A stretch of 17,733 bases of DNA, taken from an uncultured archaeon A07HN63 (lineage in GTDB: Archaea > Halobacteriota > Halobacteria > Halobacteriales > Haloferacaceae). Shown here one piece after another: positions 1 to 6,891 of the stretch. A model generated the notes under the pieces. The model saw only the letters and a program-made list of their open reading frames with translations. It did no database searches and was not told where the DNA came from. Each line of letters opens with the position of its first letter. Position 1 is the first letter of the stretch. Both the position numbers and the translations under genes were made by a program. The stretch is from positions 1 through 17,733 of the forward strand of contig KI543216.1 of the NCBI GenBank assembly GCA_000496215.1, in the 5' to 3' direction.

Positions 1-15
1 ATGATGACAGTTACC

Positions 16-56
16 CCCACCGAGCCCCGTGCGACGAAAACCCACCCTGAGCCACC
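16..56. repeat. 41-bp direct repeat, copy 1
   Basis: This 41-base block recurs at 1410-1450 in the same orientation with only two differences (T/G at repeat position 15 and C/A at position 28). It begins CCCACCGAGCCCCG and ends CCCTGAGCCACC. Similarity stops sharply at both ends. The two copies bracket the AT-richer MNT/HEPN gene pair. The copy lies in a 33-residue open frame starting at base 1, which I do not consider a gene. It could be a recombination or target-site scar, or two members of a dispersed repeat family. Confidence 0.8.
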
Positions 57-127
57 ATCACTACCGTCGGATAGAGCAAAACAAGCGACGAACAGTATAT
101 AAATGAATAAACCTATATTGTATAAAG

Positions 128-135
128 TTTAAATA
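128..135 (+). promoter_or_regulatory. TATA-like box before the MNT gene
   Basis: The AT-rich octamer TTTAAATA is centred about 27 bases before the ATG at 159, the spacing expected for a leaderless archaeal transcript. The whole stretch 96-137 is unusually AT-rich, with further TATA-like words at about 98-103 and 120-125, so the exact box is uncertain. No Shine-Dalgarno motif is visible before the ATG. Confidence 0.5.
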
Positions 136-158
136 AGTAGCAGAACGGTTCATTCACT

Positions 159-851
159 ATGCAAAGTAACTCGAATATATCGAGTAACGATGGGTCACAG
201 CTTCTTCTCGATATCCCGACGAAGAACACCGATCTATTCAGGAGCCAGACAGTTCATGATATCCTTTCCTTCCTTTCTCGATATCACACCGAAGAGTTCT
301 CCATCAGCGAATTAGCCGACGCTGTAGAGTACTCAACGCCTAGCGTATCCAAGGCTGTCGACGTATTGACCGAGAATGATCTCGTCGTTGATCGACGCGA
401 TGGTAACACCCGTAACGTGTATATCAACCCTGATCGGCTCTCACGGCCGGACGATCCAGTCTTACAAATCCCCCAGGTAGAATTTCAGACGCCGGTCCGA
501 GCTGCCGTTAAGCAACTACGCGACGAACTTGACACCGTCATCGGGATCGTTCTATACGGCAGTGTTGCGCGCGGCGAGGCTGACCGACGAAGCGACATCG
601 ATCTGTGGGTGCTCGTTGACGAAGATCGGATGGCGAAGCAGCGAAATGCGAACCGAGTTCGGCAGGATCTCGAAGATCGGGAGTTCGACACGGGGCGATA
701 CGCATATGAGATCGATGTCGAAGCACTTCCGGCCGTTCCGAACTATGTCGACGAGCTTCAGGAGATTCTCAGCGGTGGTCTGGTCGTCCACGAGACAGAG
801 AAATTTGACACTGTTCAGCGTATGGTCTTTCACGGTGATCTTGATGAGTGA
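159..851 (+). CDS. wHTH-fused MNT-type nucleotidyltransferase (antitoxin)
   Basis: The protein has 230 residues in two parts. Residues about 35-90 resemble a MarR/ArsR-type winged helix (ISELADAVEYSTPSVSKAVDVL followed by a wing). Residues about 110-210 are a minimal nucleotidyltransferase domain: GSVARG at 134-139, then SDIDLWV with D146 and D148 as the metal-binding pair; D186 in YEIDVEAL is a candidate third acidic residue. In the known MntA-HepT systems this enzyme transfers AMP to a HEPN toxin and silences it. The next gene is a HEPN-like protein whose ATG overlaps this gene's end by 8 bases, which supports a toxin-antitoxin operon. The N-terminal DNA-binding part suggests the antitoxin also autoregulates the operon (inference). 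The gene is visibly AT-richer than most of the window, consistent with transfer. Confidence 0.8.
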   Translation: MQSNSNISSNDGSQLLLDIPTKNTDLFRSQTVHDILSFLSRYHTEEFSISELADAVEYSTPSVSKAVDVLTENDLVVDRRDGNTRNVYINPDRLSRPDDPVLQIPQVEFQTPVRAAVKQLRDELDTVIGIVLYGSVARGEADRRSDIDLWVLVDEDRMAKQRNANRVRQDLEDREFDTGRYAYEIDVEALPAVPNYVDELQEILSGGLVVHETEKFDTVQRMVFHGDLDE

Positions 852-1356
852 TAGATCCGATCCGAACGCTATCACGGACGCACTCACCGCGGCTATCGAT
901 GCGTTCAATGAAGAAGGGTACGGGGAACCAACCCGAGAGGCCGAAATTGATCCGGATGCAGACTGGAAAACGCAACTCACCAAAGCGTGTCGGCTGTTGG
1001 CCACAGTCGACCATATCGCTGGACAGGGCTTCTACACCGCGACCATCGAGTTGTGCTTCGGTGCGACCGAACGATCAGTCGAAGCCTTCGCATTAGCTGA
1101 AGGGGGTGACACTATCGACGACTTCCACGACCACACCTACTGTTATGACCGTGCGAACGATCTAGGGTTGCTCTCTTCCACAACAACCGATACCCTTCGT
1201 CAGCTGTACGATACGAATCGCACGGACAGTTACTACGGTGAGCAGCGGCCTACAGAACGGCAAGCAGACACGATGCGGCAACTGTCCAGAAGCATTCATA
1301 CATACGTTACCGATCAAATTCGAGAGGGTGGTGTATGTATCTGTGATTCTGAGTAA
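844..1356 (+). CDS. HEPN-like toxin partner of MNT
   Basis: The protein has 170 residues and starts at the ATG in ATGAGTGA, which overlaps the stop of the preceding MNT gene. An open frame extends upstream to 529, but that part is antisense-like noise inside the MNT gene. The C-terminal helix contains R145-x6-H152-T-Y154, which fits the R-x(4-6)-H-x-Y active-site pattern of HEPN RNases; in MNT-HEPN pairs the Tyr is the AMPylation target. The remainder is mostly helical and rich in Ala, Thr and acidic residues, as expected for a halophilic HEPN protein. Assignment rests on the motif and the gene pairing; overall similarity was not tested. It is probably an RNase toxin kept inactive by the upstream enzyme. 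Confidence 0.65.
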   Translation: MSDRSDPNAITDALTAAIDAFNEEGYGEPTREAEIDPDADWKTQLTKACRLLATVDHIAGQGFYTATIELCFGATERSVEAFALAEGGDTIDDFHDHTYCYDRANDLGLLSSTTTDTLRQLYDTNRTDSYYGEQRPTERQADTMRQLSRSIHTYVTDQIREGGVCICDSE

Positions 1357-1409
1357 TCGAAAGAAGACTTCGGGTTACAGAACGAATCTATTAGTAGAAC
1401 GTGTTTGTG

Positions 1410-1450
1410 CCCACCGAGCCCCGGGCGACGAAAACCAACCCTGAGCCACC
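1410..1450. repeat. 41-bp direct repeat, copy 2
   Basis: This is the second copy of the block at 16-56, matching 39 of 41 bases. It begins 54 bases after the HEPN stop codon. Together the copies delimit a segment of about 1.4 kb carrying only the MNT/HEPN pair. The 150 bases that follow (1451-1600) contain no gene; they include the palindrome GTGTATACAC at 1540-1549. Confidence 0.8.
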
Positions 1451-1600
1451 GTTCCTCGATACAGAGCACCCAAGCCACCACCCGGGGTACCACACGTAGT
1501 CACTGCCGGATCGGCCATGAATTAATAGACTATTGAGTGGTGTATACACACCGGTATAGCACATAGCGACGGCTAAGAGCGTTCCACGAAAGAATAATGT

Positions 1601-1810
1601 GTGCCGCCTGCCGAATCGAGCCCGAACGTCTTACTCGTCGTTATGGACTCCGTTCGGGCGCAGAATTGCTCGCTGTATGGCTCCCGGAATCAGACCACGC
1701 CGTTTCTTCGACGCGACCATGTCGCGGAGCTGGATCTGACACCGACGCCGACGTTTGAGGTGGCAACGATTGAGGAACTGTGTGACCACGTGTCTCCGCA
1801 GCTGGTGTGA
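1601..1810 (+). pseudogene. sulfatase N-terminal remnant
   Basis: Residues 1-37 of this 69-residue frame (GTG start) look like the N-terminus of a sulfatase or alkaline-phosphatase-superfamily hydrolase: PNVLLVVMDSVRAQNCSLYG followed by TTPFL. The Asp of MDSVRA is a metal ligand in that family. Family members are usually 400-500 residues, and the formylglycine Cys/Ser region and all other metal ligands are absent. After TTPFLRR the sequence no longer resembles a sulfatase, so an internal deletion or fusion with unrelated DNA is likely. I see no continuation in other frames before 1898. It is almost certainly nonfunctional. Confidence 0.6.
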
Positions 1811-1897
1811 GCCTGTTGTCGACCGACCACCTCGGAGTGCTCCCAGCAAGTGAAAACGCGAGCGGCACTTTTGAGATTCCGGCACCAACGCTCGGAT

Positions 1898-2149
1898 ATG
1901 CCAGACGAATCCACACAGAGCCGGGACCGCATCGACACGCTCTTCCTCGCAGTTGGGGTCGCGCTCGGCGGCCTGTCAGCGGTCGTGCTCGCCGCGACGC
2001 TGTATTTCACCGTCGGCCTGCCCCGCATCGGGGGTGGTGCCCCAGCACTGCTTGGTACAGCCGTCTTCACGCTGTTTGTTGCAGTCATATACCAGTTGAT
2101 ACGTCGCCTGACATCCGGCCGGTTCTACAGCCCGAGACTCGACCCGTAA
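1898..2149 (+). CDS. small two-helix membrane protein
   Basis: The product has 83 residues: a charged N-terminus (MPDESTQSRDRID), a hydrophobic helix at about 13-37, a short Gly/Pro turn, a second hydrophobic helix at about 44-63, and a basic C-terminus (RRLTSGRFYSPRLDP). I prefer the ATG at 1898 to one at 1850, because the extra 16 residues are basic and unlike a haloarchaeal N-terminus, and an AT-richer stretch at 1867-1873 sits about 28 bases upstream. No family is recognised. The end converges with the minus-strand gene ending at 2250. Confidence 0.6.
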   Translation: MPDESTQSRDRIDTLFLAVGVALGGLSAVVLAATLYFTVGLPRIGGGAPALLGTAVFTLFVAVIYQLIRRLTSGRFYSPRLDP

Positions 2150-2184
2150 GCGAAACCGTCTCGCACGGCGACAGACAGCGATAG

Positions 2185-2280
2185 CCCACCAACACCGGCG
2201 CTCAGTGGCTTGCCGACACTGGCGATCAATGACCCGTCGACACCGGCACTCAGTGACTCGCCGACACCGCCGACAGCCAG
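2185..2280. repeat. four imperfect 24-bp tandem units
   Basis: Four consecutive 24-base units start at 2185, 2209, 2233 and 2257. The shared core reads roughly GCCGACACCGGCGCTCAGTGA. Units 1 and 3 are closest; unit 4 diverges in its second half. The period is a multiple of three and the minus-strand stop codon of the adjacent gene (2250-2252) falls in unit 3, so the array is a duplication of the 3' end of that gene. Confidence 0.7.
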
Positions 2281-3488
2281 TCGGTGTTCGAGCGGTGCTG
2301 GGCGGCCACGAGTTCGATGCCGCGCTGATCAAGCAGTCCATCCTCGGTGAGCACACCCTCGATCAGGTCGCCGGGTGTGAGATCGAAAAATGGGTTGGCG
2401 ACCGAGAGGTCGGCGTCACCGTCGTAGACTAGCTCAGATGGTCCTTCCTCAGGGTGGAAGGTGTCGTCCTTCGAGACCTTGTCGCGGGCCGTGACGACGT
2501 AGACCGGCACGTCGGCCGCGTCGGCCGCCAGCGCGAGCGCGCGGGTACCGGTCTTGTTGACGACATCGCCGGTCGGCAGAATCGTATCGGCACCGACGAG
2601 CACGGCCGAGAACTCCTCGGTCGCCAGCAGCGAGGGAAGCGCGGCGTCGGGCGTGACCGTCACGTCGACACCCGTATCGGCGATTGCCTCGGCGAGGTCG
2701 ATGCCCTCGCGGTCGGGCCGGGATTCGGCGACAGTCACCGGATCGCCGAGCTCGACCAGTGCTTCTCTGACCGTGCCCGACCACGACAGCGTCGCAATCG
2801 GACCGGAGAGCCGCTCGGCGGCGGTGGCGGCGGCCGCGCTGTCGGCGGTGAGCGCGGTGTCGATAGCCTCGATAGCGCGGTCGTGAACCGCCGCAGGCGA
2901 GCGGTCGGCACCGCTCATGACGCTATTGACGCGGTTGGCCAGCACCGCCATACTCGGGCGGGCGTCCTGTAGTTCGGTGGCAGCGTCGGCGATGGCCTGC
3001 CAGTCGTCGGCGACAGCGGCGCGGTCACGGATGACTTCGAGCGCCCGGATCGAGAGGGCGGCCGAGCCGTGAGCGGTGTCAGTGGCGATTGTCGTCGGCG
3101 AGGGGGCGACCGCCTGATAGGCGTCCCAGAGCCCGGGCACCGTCTCGCGGTCAACCATCGCGGTCGGCGTCGTCCACTCGGTCGTGGCCGCGTCGGCCGC
3201 GGGGTCAAGATCCCGGGTCGGTGTCTCGAAGCTAAACGGGTAGTGGGTCAGCGTCTCGCCGTCGCGCGTGACGGTCACCGCCTCGCCCGCGGAGGCGAGC
3301 GTGAGGTCGTTGACGCCGGTGGCATCGGCAACAAGCCGCCGGGCCTCGGTGGCGGCCGCCTGTGAGTCGCCGGCCGAGGGGGCCGAGAGGCCGTCCCAGC
3401 GGCCGGGCGCGCGGTCGGCGTCGGCCGCACGCTGGGTCAATAGCACCGAGCCACGGTGTTTGAGGAAAGTCGTGACGACGTGTGTCAT
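2250..3488 (-). CDS. Nudix domain fused to eIF2B-like (R15P isomerase/MtnA superfamily) domain
   Basis: The protein has 412 residues. Residues 1-125 are a Nudix fold beginning MTHVVTTFLKHRGSVLL. Its Nudix box (about 40-59) is degenerate: where REUxEExGU is expected it reads RLVADATGV, so the catalytic glutamates are missing. Residues about 137-412 match the eIF2B alpha/R15P isomerase/MtnA superfamily: HGSAALSIRAL, ESRPDREG at 255-262, GAD at 299-301 and GDVVNKTGT at 307-315. The position of the catalytic Cys of R15P isomerase appears to be occupied by Ser/Trp (TLSWSGTV). It may be a binding or regulatory protein, with nucleotide- or sugar-phosphate sensing the natural guess. I chose the ATG at 3488 because MTHVV is a normal Nudix start; a frame to 3527 adds 13 residues. 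It is divergent from cofE. Confidence 0.75.
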   Translation of the reverse strand: MTHVVTTFLKHRGSVLLTQRAADADRAPGRWDGLSAPSAGDSQAAATEARRLVADATGVNDLTLASAGEAVTVTRDGETLTHYPFSFETPTRDLDPAADAATTEWTTPTAMVDRETVPGLWDAYQAVAPSPTTIATDTAHGSAALSIRALEVIRDRAAVADDWQAIADAATELQDARPSMAVLANRVNSVMSGADRSPAAVHDRAIEAIDTALTADSAAAATAAERLSGPIATLSWSGTVREALVELGDPVTVAESRPDREGIDLAEAIADTGVDVTVTPDAALPSLLATEEFSAVLVGADTILPTGDVVNKTGTRALALAADAADVPVYVVTARDKVSKDDTFHPEEGPSELVYDGDADLSVANPFFDLTPGDLIEGVLTEDGLLDQRGIELVAAQHRSNTDWLSAVSASH

Positions 3489-3609
3489 CACCTGTTCTTT
3501 GTACCCCACCAGTACTACCCTTTCCATATACCAGGTTTCATATGTATCTCGGTCGCCAGCCTGATCATTCCCGGTCCAACACCGGTTCGATCCACGCCTA
3601 TGGCCGGTC

Positions 3610-3617
3610 TTTTTACA
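3610..3617 (+). promoter_or_regulatory. TATA-like box before cofE
   Basis: TTTTTACA lies about 25 bases before the ATG at 3638, in an otherwise GC-rich context, consistent with a leaderless transcript for the cofE-mer pair. It also argues against the longer frame that starts at 3482. Confidence 0.5.
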
Positions 3618-3637
3618 CTACAGCCCCACCAGCGGGT

Positions 3638-4405
3638 ATGGAACTGTTTACTGTCGGGGATATCCCCGAGATCGAGTCCGGCGACGACCTCGCCGCGGTG
3701 ATCCGCGACCGGGTCGATCTCCGGCCCGACGATGTGGTCTGTGTCGCCAGCACGGTCGTCTCGAAGGCCGAGGGACGCACCGCCGATCTCAGCGAGTTCC
3801 CGGCAGGCCCGCGGGCCCGCGAGATCGCCGACCGCCTCGCCGAGATCACGGGCGACGACAAGGACCCGCGGTTCGCACAGGCGGTCCTTGAGGAGAGTGT
3901 CGACCTCCTGATGGAGGCCCCGTTTCTCCTCACCGAGACGCGCTTCGGCCACGTCGGCGTCAACGCCGGCATCGACCGCTCGAACGTGCCCGATCACGAT
4001 CTGCTGTTGCTCCCGAAGCGGCCCAGCGAGAGCGCCGCCCGGATCGCCGACGGGCTGCCGACCGACCGCGTCGTCGTCACCGACACCTGCGGCCGGCCGT
4101 TCCGCTACGGCCAGCGCGGCGTCGCCATCGGCTGGGCTGGTCTGCCGGCGAGCCGTGACTGGCGTGGCCAGCCCGACCGCGACGGCCGCGAGATGGGCGT
4201 GACCGTCCAGAATATCATCGACGAACTCGCCGCGGCCGCCAACCTCGTCGCCGGCGAGGGAGCCGGCGGCACGCCGGTCGTCGTCGTCCGCGGCTTCGAG
4301 TTCGGCGATCTCCCCGGCAGCGAGAACCACTTCCGCGAGATCGAGGGCGACTACGTCCGGCAGGCGTTGCGTGGCTGGTCGTACACCGCACAGGGGGACG
4401 CCTGA
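3638..4405 (+). CDS. cofE: coenzyme F420-0:L-glutamate ligase
   Basis: CofE adds L-glutamate residues to F420-0 in a GTP-dependent, metal-dependent reaction, making the gamma-linked tail of coenzyme F420. The 255-residue length is typical of archaeal CofE. Family signatures are visible: VASTVVSKAEGR at 36-47, HVGVNAGIDRSNV at 105-117, VTDTCGRPFRYGQRGVAIGWAG at 147-168, DGREMG at 182-187 and the helix DELAAAANLVAGEG at 195-208 followed by PVVVVRG. The start at 3638 gives the expected N-terminus (MELFTVGDIPEI). The frame extends upstream to 3482 but without family-like sequence. Its TGA shares one base with the ATG of the next gene, an F420-dependent reductase homologue, so the two are translationally coupled. 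Confidence 0.92.
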   Translation: MELFTVGDIPEIESGDDLAAVIRDRVDLRPDDVVCVASTVVSKAEGRTADLSEFPAGPRAREIADRLAEITGDDKDPRFAQAVLEESVDLLMEAPFLLTETRFGHVGVNAGIDRSNVPDHDLLLLPKRPSESAARIADGLPTDRVVVTDTCGRPFRYGQRGVAIGWAGLPASRDWRGQPDRDGREMGVTVQNIIDELAAAANLVAGEGAGGTPVVVVRGFEFGDLPGSENHFREIEGDYVRQALRGWSYTAQGDA

Positions 4406-5391
4406 TGTTCGGGATCGAGCTCACGCCCGAGCATCCGGTCGAGCGGATCACCGACCTCGGCGTGCAGGCCGAGGCCGCGGGGTACGGAACGCTGTTCGTC
4501 TCCTCACACTACAACAACCGCGACCCGTTCGCCGCCCTGCACCGAATCGGCGCGGAAACCGACGCCATTCGGCTGGGACCAGGTGTCTCCAACCCCTTCG
4601 AAACGCATCCCGTCAGGCTGGCCTCGAAGGTCGCCACAATCGACGAGGCCACCGGCGGCCGCGGCGTCTTCGGCATCGGGCCGGGCGACCCCTCGACCGT
4701 CCAGAATCTCGGGTTCGCCGACGACCGCGGGCTCAGGCCGGTGCTTGAGGCGTTCAAAACCGCCCAGCAGCTGTGGGCTGGCGAGCGCGTCGACCACGAC
4801 GGCACCTTCGAGGCCAATGATGCCGGGCTCAACTACGAGCCACCGAGCGGTGCCGACCTCCCGGTGTATGTCGGCGGCGAGGGACCGCACATGTGCCGGA
4901 TGGCCGCCAAACACGCCGACGGGCTGCTGTTCAACGGCTCGCACGCGGCCGACCTCGCGTGGGCACGCGAGCAAGTTGAGAAGGGCAAGGCCGACCGCCC
5001 GGACGAGCGCGGCGGGTTCGATCTCGCGGCCTACGCCTCGGTGAGCGTCGCCGAGGAGCGCGCGGCCGCCCGCGAAGCCGCTCGCCCGCCGGTGGCGTTT
5101 ATCACCGGCGGTGCGGCCCCGCCGGTACTCGACCGCCACGATCTCGACCACGAGACGGCCGACGAGATCGGTGACAAAATCAGCGCGGGCGAGTTCTCGG
5201 CGGCCTTCGAGCTGGTGACGCCGGCGATGATCGACGCCTTCTGTATGACCGGGACAGTCGAGGACGTCGCCGAGCGGATGGACGCGGTCACCGACCATGC
5301 CGACAGCATCGTCGTCGGCTCGCCGCTCGGCCCGGATCTCGACGCTGCAATCGATCTGGCGGCCGAGGCCCACGCCCGGGCGATGGACTGA
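4405..5391 (+). CDS. mer: F420-dependent methylenetetrahydromethanopterin reductase-like protein
   Basis: This 328-residue TIM-barrel protein belongs to the bacterial-luciferase-like superfamily, in the Mer branch. Visible features are the N-terminal barrel strand MFGIELTPEHPVERI, the segment GPGVSNPFETHPVRLASKVATIDEATGGR at about 58-86, GIGPGDPSTVQNLG and LPVYVGGEGPHMCRMAAKHADG. In methanogens Mer reduces methylene-H4MPT with F420H2. Haloarchaea do not make methane and use folates, so here it may act on methylene-tetrahydrofolate or an unrelated substrate (inference). Its ATG overlaps the cofE stop by one base. Length and motifs look intact. Confidence 0.85.
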   Translation: MFGIELTPEHPVERITDLGVQAEAAGYGTLFVSSHYNNRDPFAALHRIGAETDAIRLGPGVSNPFETHPVRLASKVATIDEATGGRGVFGIGPGDPSTVQNLGFADDRGLRPVLEAFKTAQQLWAGERVDHDGTFEANDAGLNYEPPSGADLPVYVGGEGPHMCRMAAKHADGLLFNGSHAADLAWAREQVEKGKADRPDERGGFDLAAYASVSVAEERAAAREAARPPVAFITGGAAPPVLDRHDLDHETADEIGDKISAGEFSAAFELVTPAMIDAFCMTGTVEDVAERMDAVTDHADSIVVGSPLGPDLDAAIDLAAEAHARAMD

Positions 5392-5472
5392 TCCGGCAGG
5401 GTCGGTGGTGAGAGAACTGAGCGAGCGGTAGCGACAAAAGAGATTATGCCCGCCCGTCGTGAAGCACCGCGT

Positions 5473-6099
5473 ATGCGAACGCGCTCGCTGCTCGGGCTGT
5501 TACTCCTCATCCCCCTCGTTGACGCCTTTGTGCTCGTGGCCATCGTCAGCTGGGGCGTGTTGACGGCCCTGGAGACGGTCGCGCTGGTCGTGCTGACGGG
5601 GCTGGTCGGGATGCTGCTCGTCCGCGCGGAGGGTCGCAACACGCTGGGTCGCTTCCAGCGCAAGGCGGCCTCGGGGTCGGTGCCGACCGACGAACTGGTC
5701 GACGGCGGGCTGTTGATCGCGGCGGGCGCGTTCCTGCTCACGCCGGGGCTGGTTACCGACCTCATCGGGTTGCTCCTGGTGGTACCGCCGACGCGATACC
5801 CGATCCGGATCGCGGTCAAGCGGTGGGTGATCGTTCCGTATCTCGACAGCAAGACCGGCGGGTTCGCCTCCGGCAACGTCTGGACGTTTGGGTTTCCCGA
5901 TGATGTCGACATCGACGGCGAGGGCAACCCCGTTGGGGGCGATCCCTTCGACGGCGGTGGCAGCGGCGGCAGCGGCAGCGAGAGCGGTGGCGGCCGTGGT
6001 AGCGGCGACGCCACCGGTGGGCAGGAAGGCGGGAGCGACGACGATGTCGTCGATGTCGAGTACGAGCGCGTCGACGACGCGGACGACCGCGAGTCGTGA
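5473..6099 (+). CDS. fxsA: FxsA-family membrane protein
   Basis: The product has 208 residues. Hydrophobic helices lie at about 5-25, 28-50 and 77-107. The core DELVDGGLLIAAGAFLLTPGLVTDLIGLLLVVPPTR is the FxsA signature. In E. coli, FxsA overproduction relieves exclusion of phage T7 by F plasmids; the normal role is unknown. From about residue 155 the protein is a disordered Gly/Ser/Asp-rich tail ending VVDVEYERVDDADDRES, an acidic end common in haloarchaeal FxsA-like proteins. I prefer the ATG at 5473 over 5446, because it gives a short basic N-terminus leading into the first helix and leaves room for an AT-rich box at 5435-5442. It follows mer by 81 bases. Confidence 0.85.
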   Translation: MRTRSLLGLLLLIPLVDAFVLVAIVSWGVLTALETVALVVLTGLVGMLLVRAEGRNTLGRFQRKAASGSVPTDELVDGGLLIAAGAFLLTPGLVTDLIGLLLVVPPTRYPIRIAVKRWVIVPYLDSKTGGFASGNVWTFGFPDDVDIDGEGNPVGGDPFDGGGSGGSGSESGGGRGSGDATGGQEGGSDDDVVDVEYERVDDADDRES

Positions 6100-6161
6100 G
6101 CGATCCGGCGGCCGAAACGGGTGAAAACCGACTGACGGAGTCGTGGTGGCAAAAGGAAACT

Positions 6162-6169
6162 GTTAAACA
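6162..6169 (+). promoter_or_regulatory. TATA-like box before tRNA-Ile
   Basis: GTTAAACA lies about 35 bases before the first base of the tRNA and about 60 bases after the fxsA stop, suggesting the tRNA has its own promoter. Confidence 0.4.
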
Positions 6170-6200
6170 GAGTCCGCCGTTACCCAGAGATGCGACAGGC

Positions 6201-6274
6201 GGGCCGATAGCTCAGTTAGGTTGAGCGCTCGGCTGATAACCGGGAGGTCCGCGGTTCAAATCCGTGTCGGCCCA
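6201..6274 (+). tRNA. tRNA-Ile (anticodon GAT)
   Basis: The 74-base cloverleaf folds completely. The acceptor arms GGGCCGA and TCGGCCC pair with discriminator A at 6274; the D stem is GCTC/GAGC; the anticodon loop CTGATAA carries GAT at 6235-6237; the variable loop is AGGTC and the T loop TTCAAAT. No intron is present and CCA is not encoded. A T-rich stretch follows (6275-6285), a likely terminator. No duplicate of the tRNA 3' end was found downstream in this window. Confidence 0.95.
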
Positions 6275-6382
6275 TGCTTCTTTCGGTTGCTTCACATTGA
6301 CTGTACAGCGGTAGGTTCGATAATGACCCCGGCGTACAGCCGGGACCGAACCCGATATCCACACCGAGAGTCTCGACAGGGT

Positions 6383-6619
6383 ATGCCCAGCGATACCGAG
6401 ACGGCCGACGAACGAATCCTCATCCAGATTCTCGACGATTCGATCACGAAGGGCGAAGCGGTGGCGTACAGCGACGGTGTCGCGCTCCAGCGAGCCCGCT
6501 CCGAGCGGGCGATGTATTCGGTTGTCGATACCGACAGCGAGCAGATCATGACCACCGTCGCGGTCGAGCAGCTGCGGTCGACGGGAGAACTCCGGGAGCT
6601 GATCGCGCAACTCGGCTAA
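6383..6619 (+). CDS. hypothetical 78-residue protein
   Basis: The product has 78 residues beginning MPSDTETADERILIQILDDSITKGEAVAYSDG. It is acidic, soluble, predicted mixed alpha/beta, with no Cys and no membrane segment. I do not recognise a family, but the composition is normal for a haloarchaeal protein. The frame extends upstream through the tRNA, so the start was placed at the ATG at 6383, which has an AT-richer word (GATATCC) about 30 bases upstream. Confidence 0.6.
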   Translation: MPSDTETADERILIQILDDSITKGEAVAYSDGVALQRARSERAMYSVVDTDSEQIMTTVAVEQLRSTGELRELIAQLG

Positions 6620-6728
6620 AGCGGTGCGAGCACGCCCACGATGGCCGGGTGGCGCTCTCGCGCTGTGGCCCGACTCCTGTGGTAGCCGATGACAAAATTC
6701 ATTATCGATCAACTATATACTGTTAACA

Positions 6729-6760
6729 GGGTAGGGAACCAAGGCCTCGGTGCCTCGGTT
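6729..6760 (+). repeat. hairpin repeat copy A
   Basis: It begins GGGTAGGG, then AACCAAGGC (6737-6745), loop CTCGGT, and GCCTCGGTT (6752-6760). The arms pair over 8 of 9 positions with one A-C mismatch that is kept in all full copies. A TATA-like ACTATATAC lies just upstream at 6710-6718. Confidence 0.7.
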
Positions 6761-6891
6761 CTTCGCGATCAGGAGTCAGTGCTCACTGGTACGTTTCGTG
6801 ATAGCTGCAGCGTCCCCGACAGTCGTATTTCTTTTCGAGATCGTGGCCGATACAAACGACTACGCGGTATCTATCAGGGTAGGTCTCTGTT

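Noticed and set aside
1..102. Short open frame at the window start containing the first 41-bp repeat
   Set aside because: It encodes 33 residues without domain or promoter, and the frame through the second repeat copy gives a different, unrelated end. The repeat is better explained as DNA.
2250..3488. Assignment of the Nudix-eIF2B protein as ribose-1,5-bisphosphate isomerase
   Set aside because: The catalytic Cys position appears to be Ser/Trp and there is no RuBisCO or AMP phosphorylase gene nearby, so only the superfamily is claimed.
5031..6152. 373-residue minus-strand open frame opposite mer and fxsA
   Set aside because: The product is Ser/Pro/Arg-rich low-complexity sequence, opposite two clearly recognised genes, and is a codon-bias shadow.
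6253..6274. Second attachment site from a duplicated tRNA-Ile 3' end
   Set aside because: I looked through the downstream 1.5 kb for the T-arm and acceptor sequence and found no convincing second copy.
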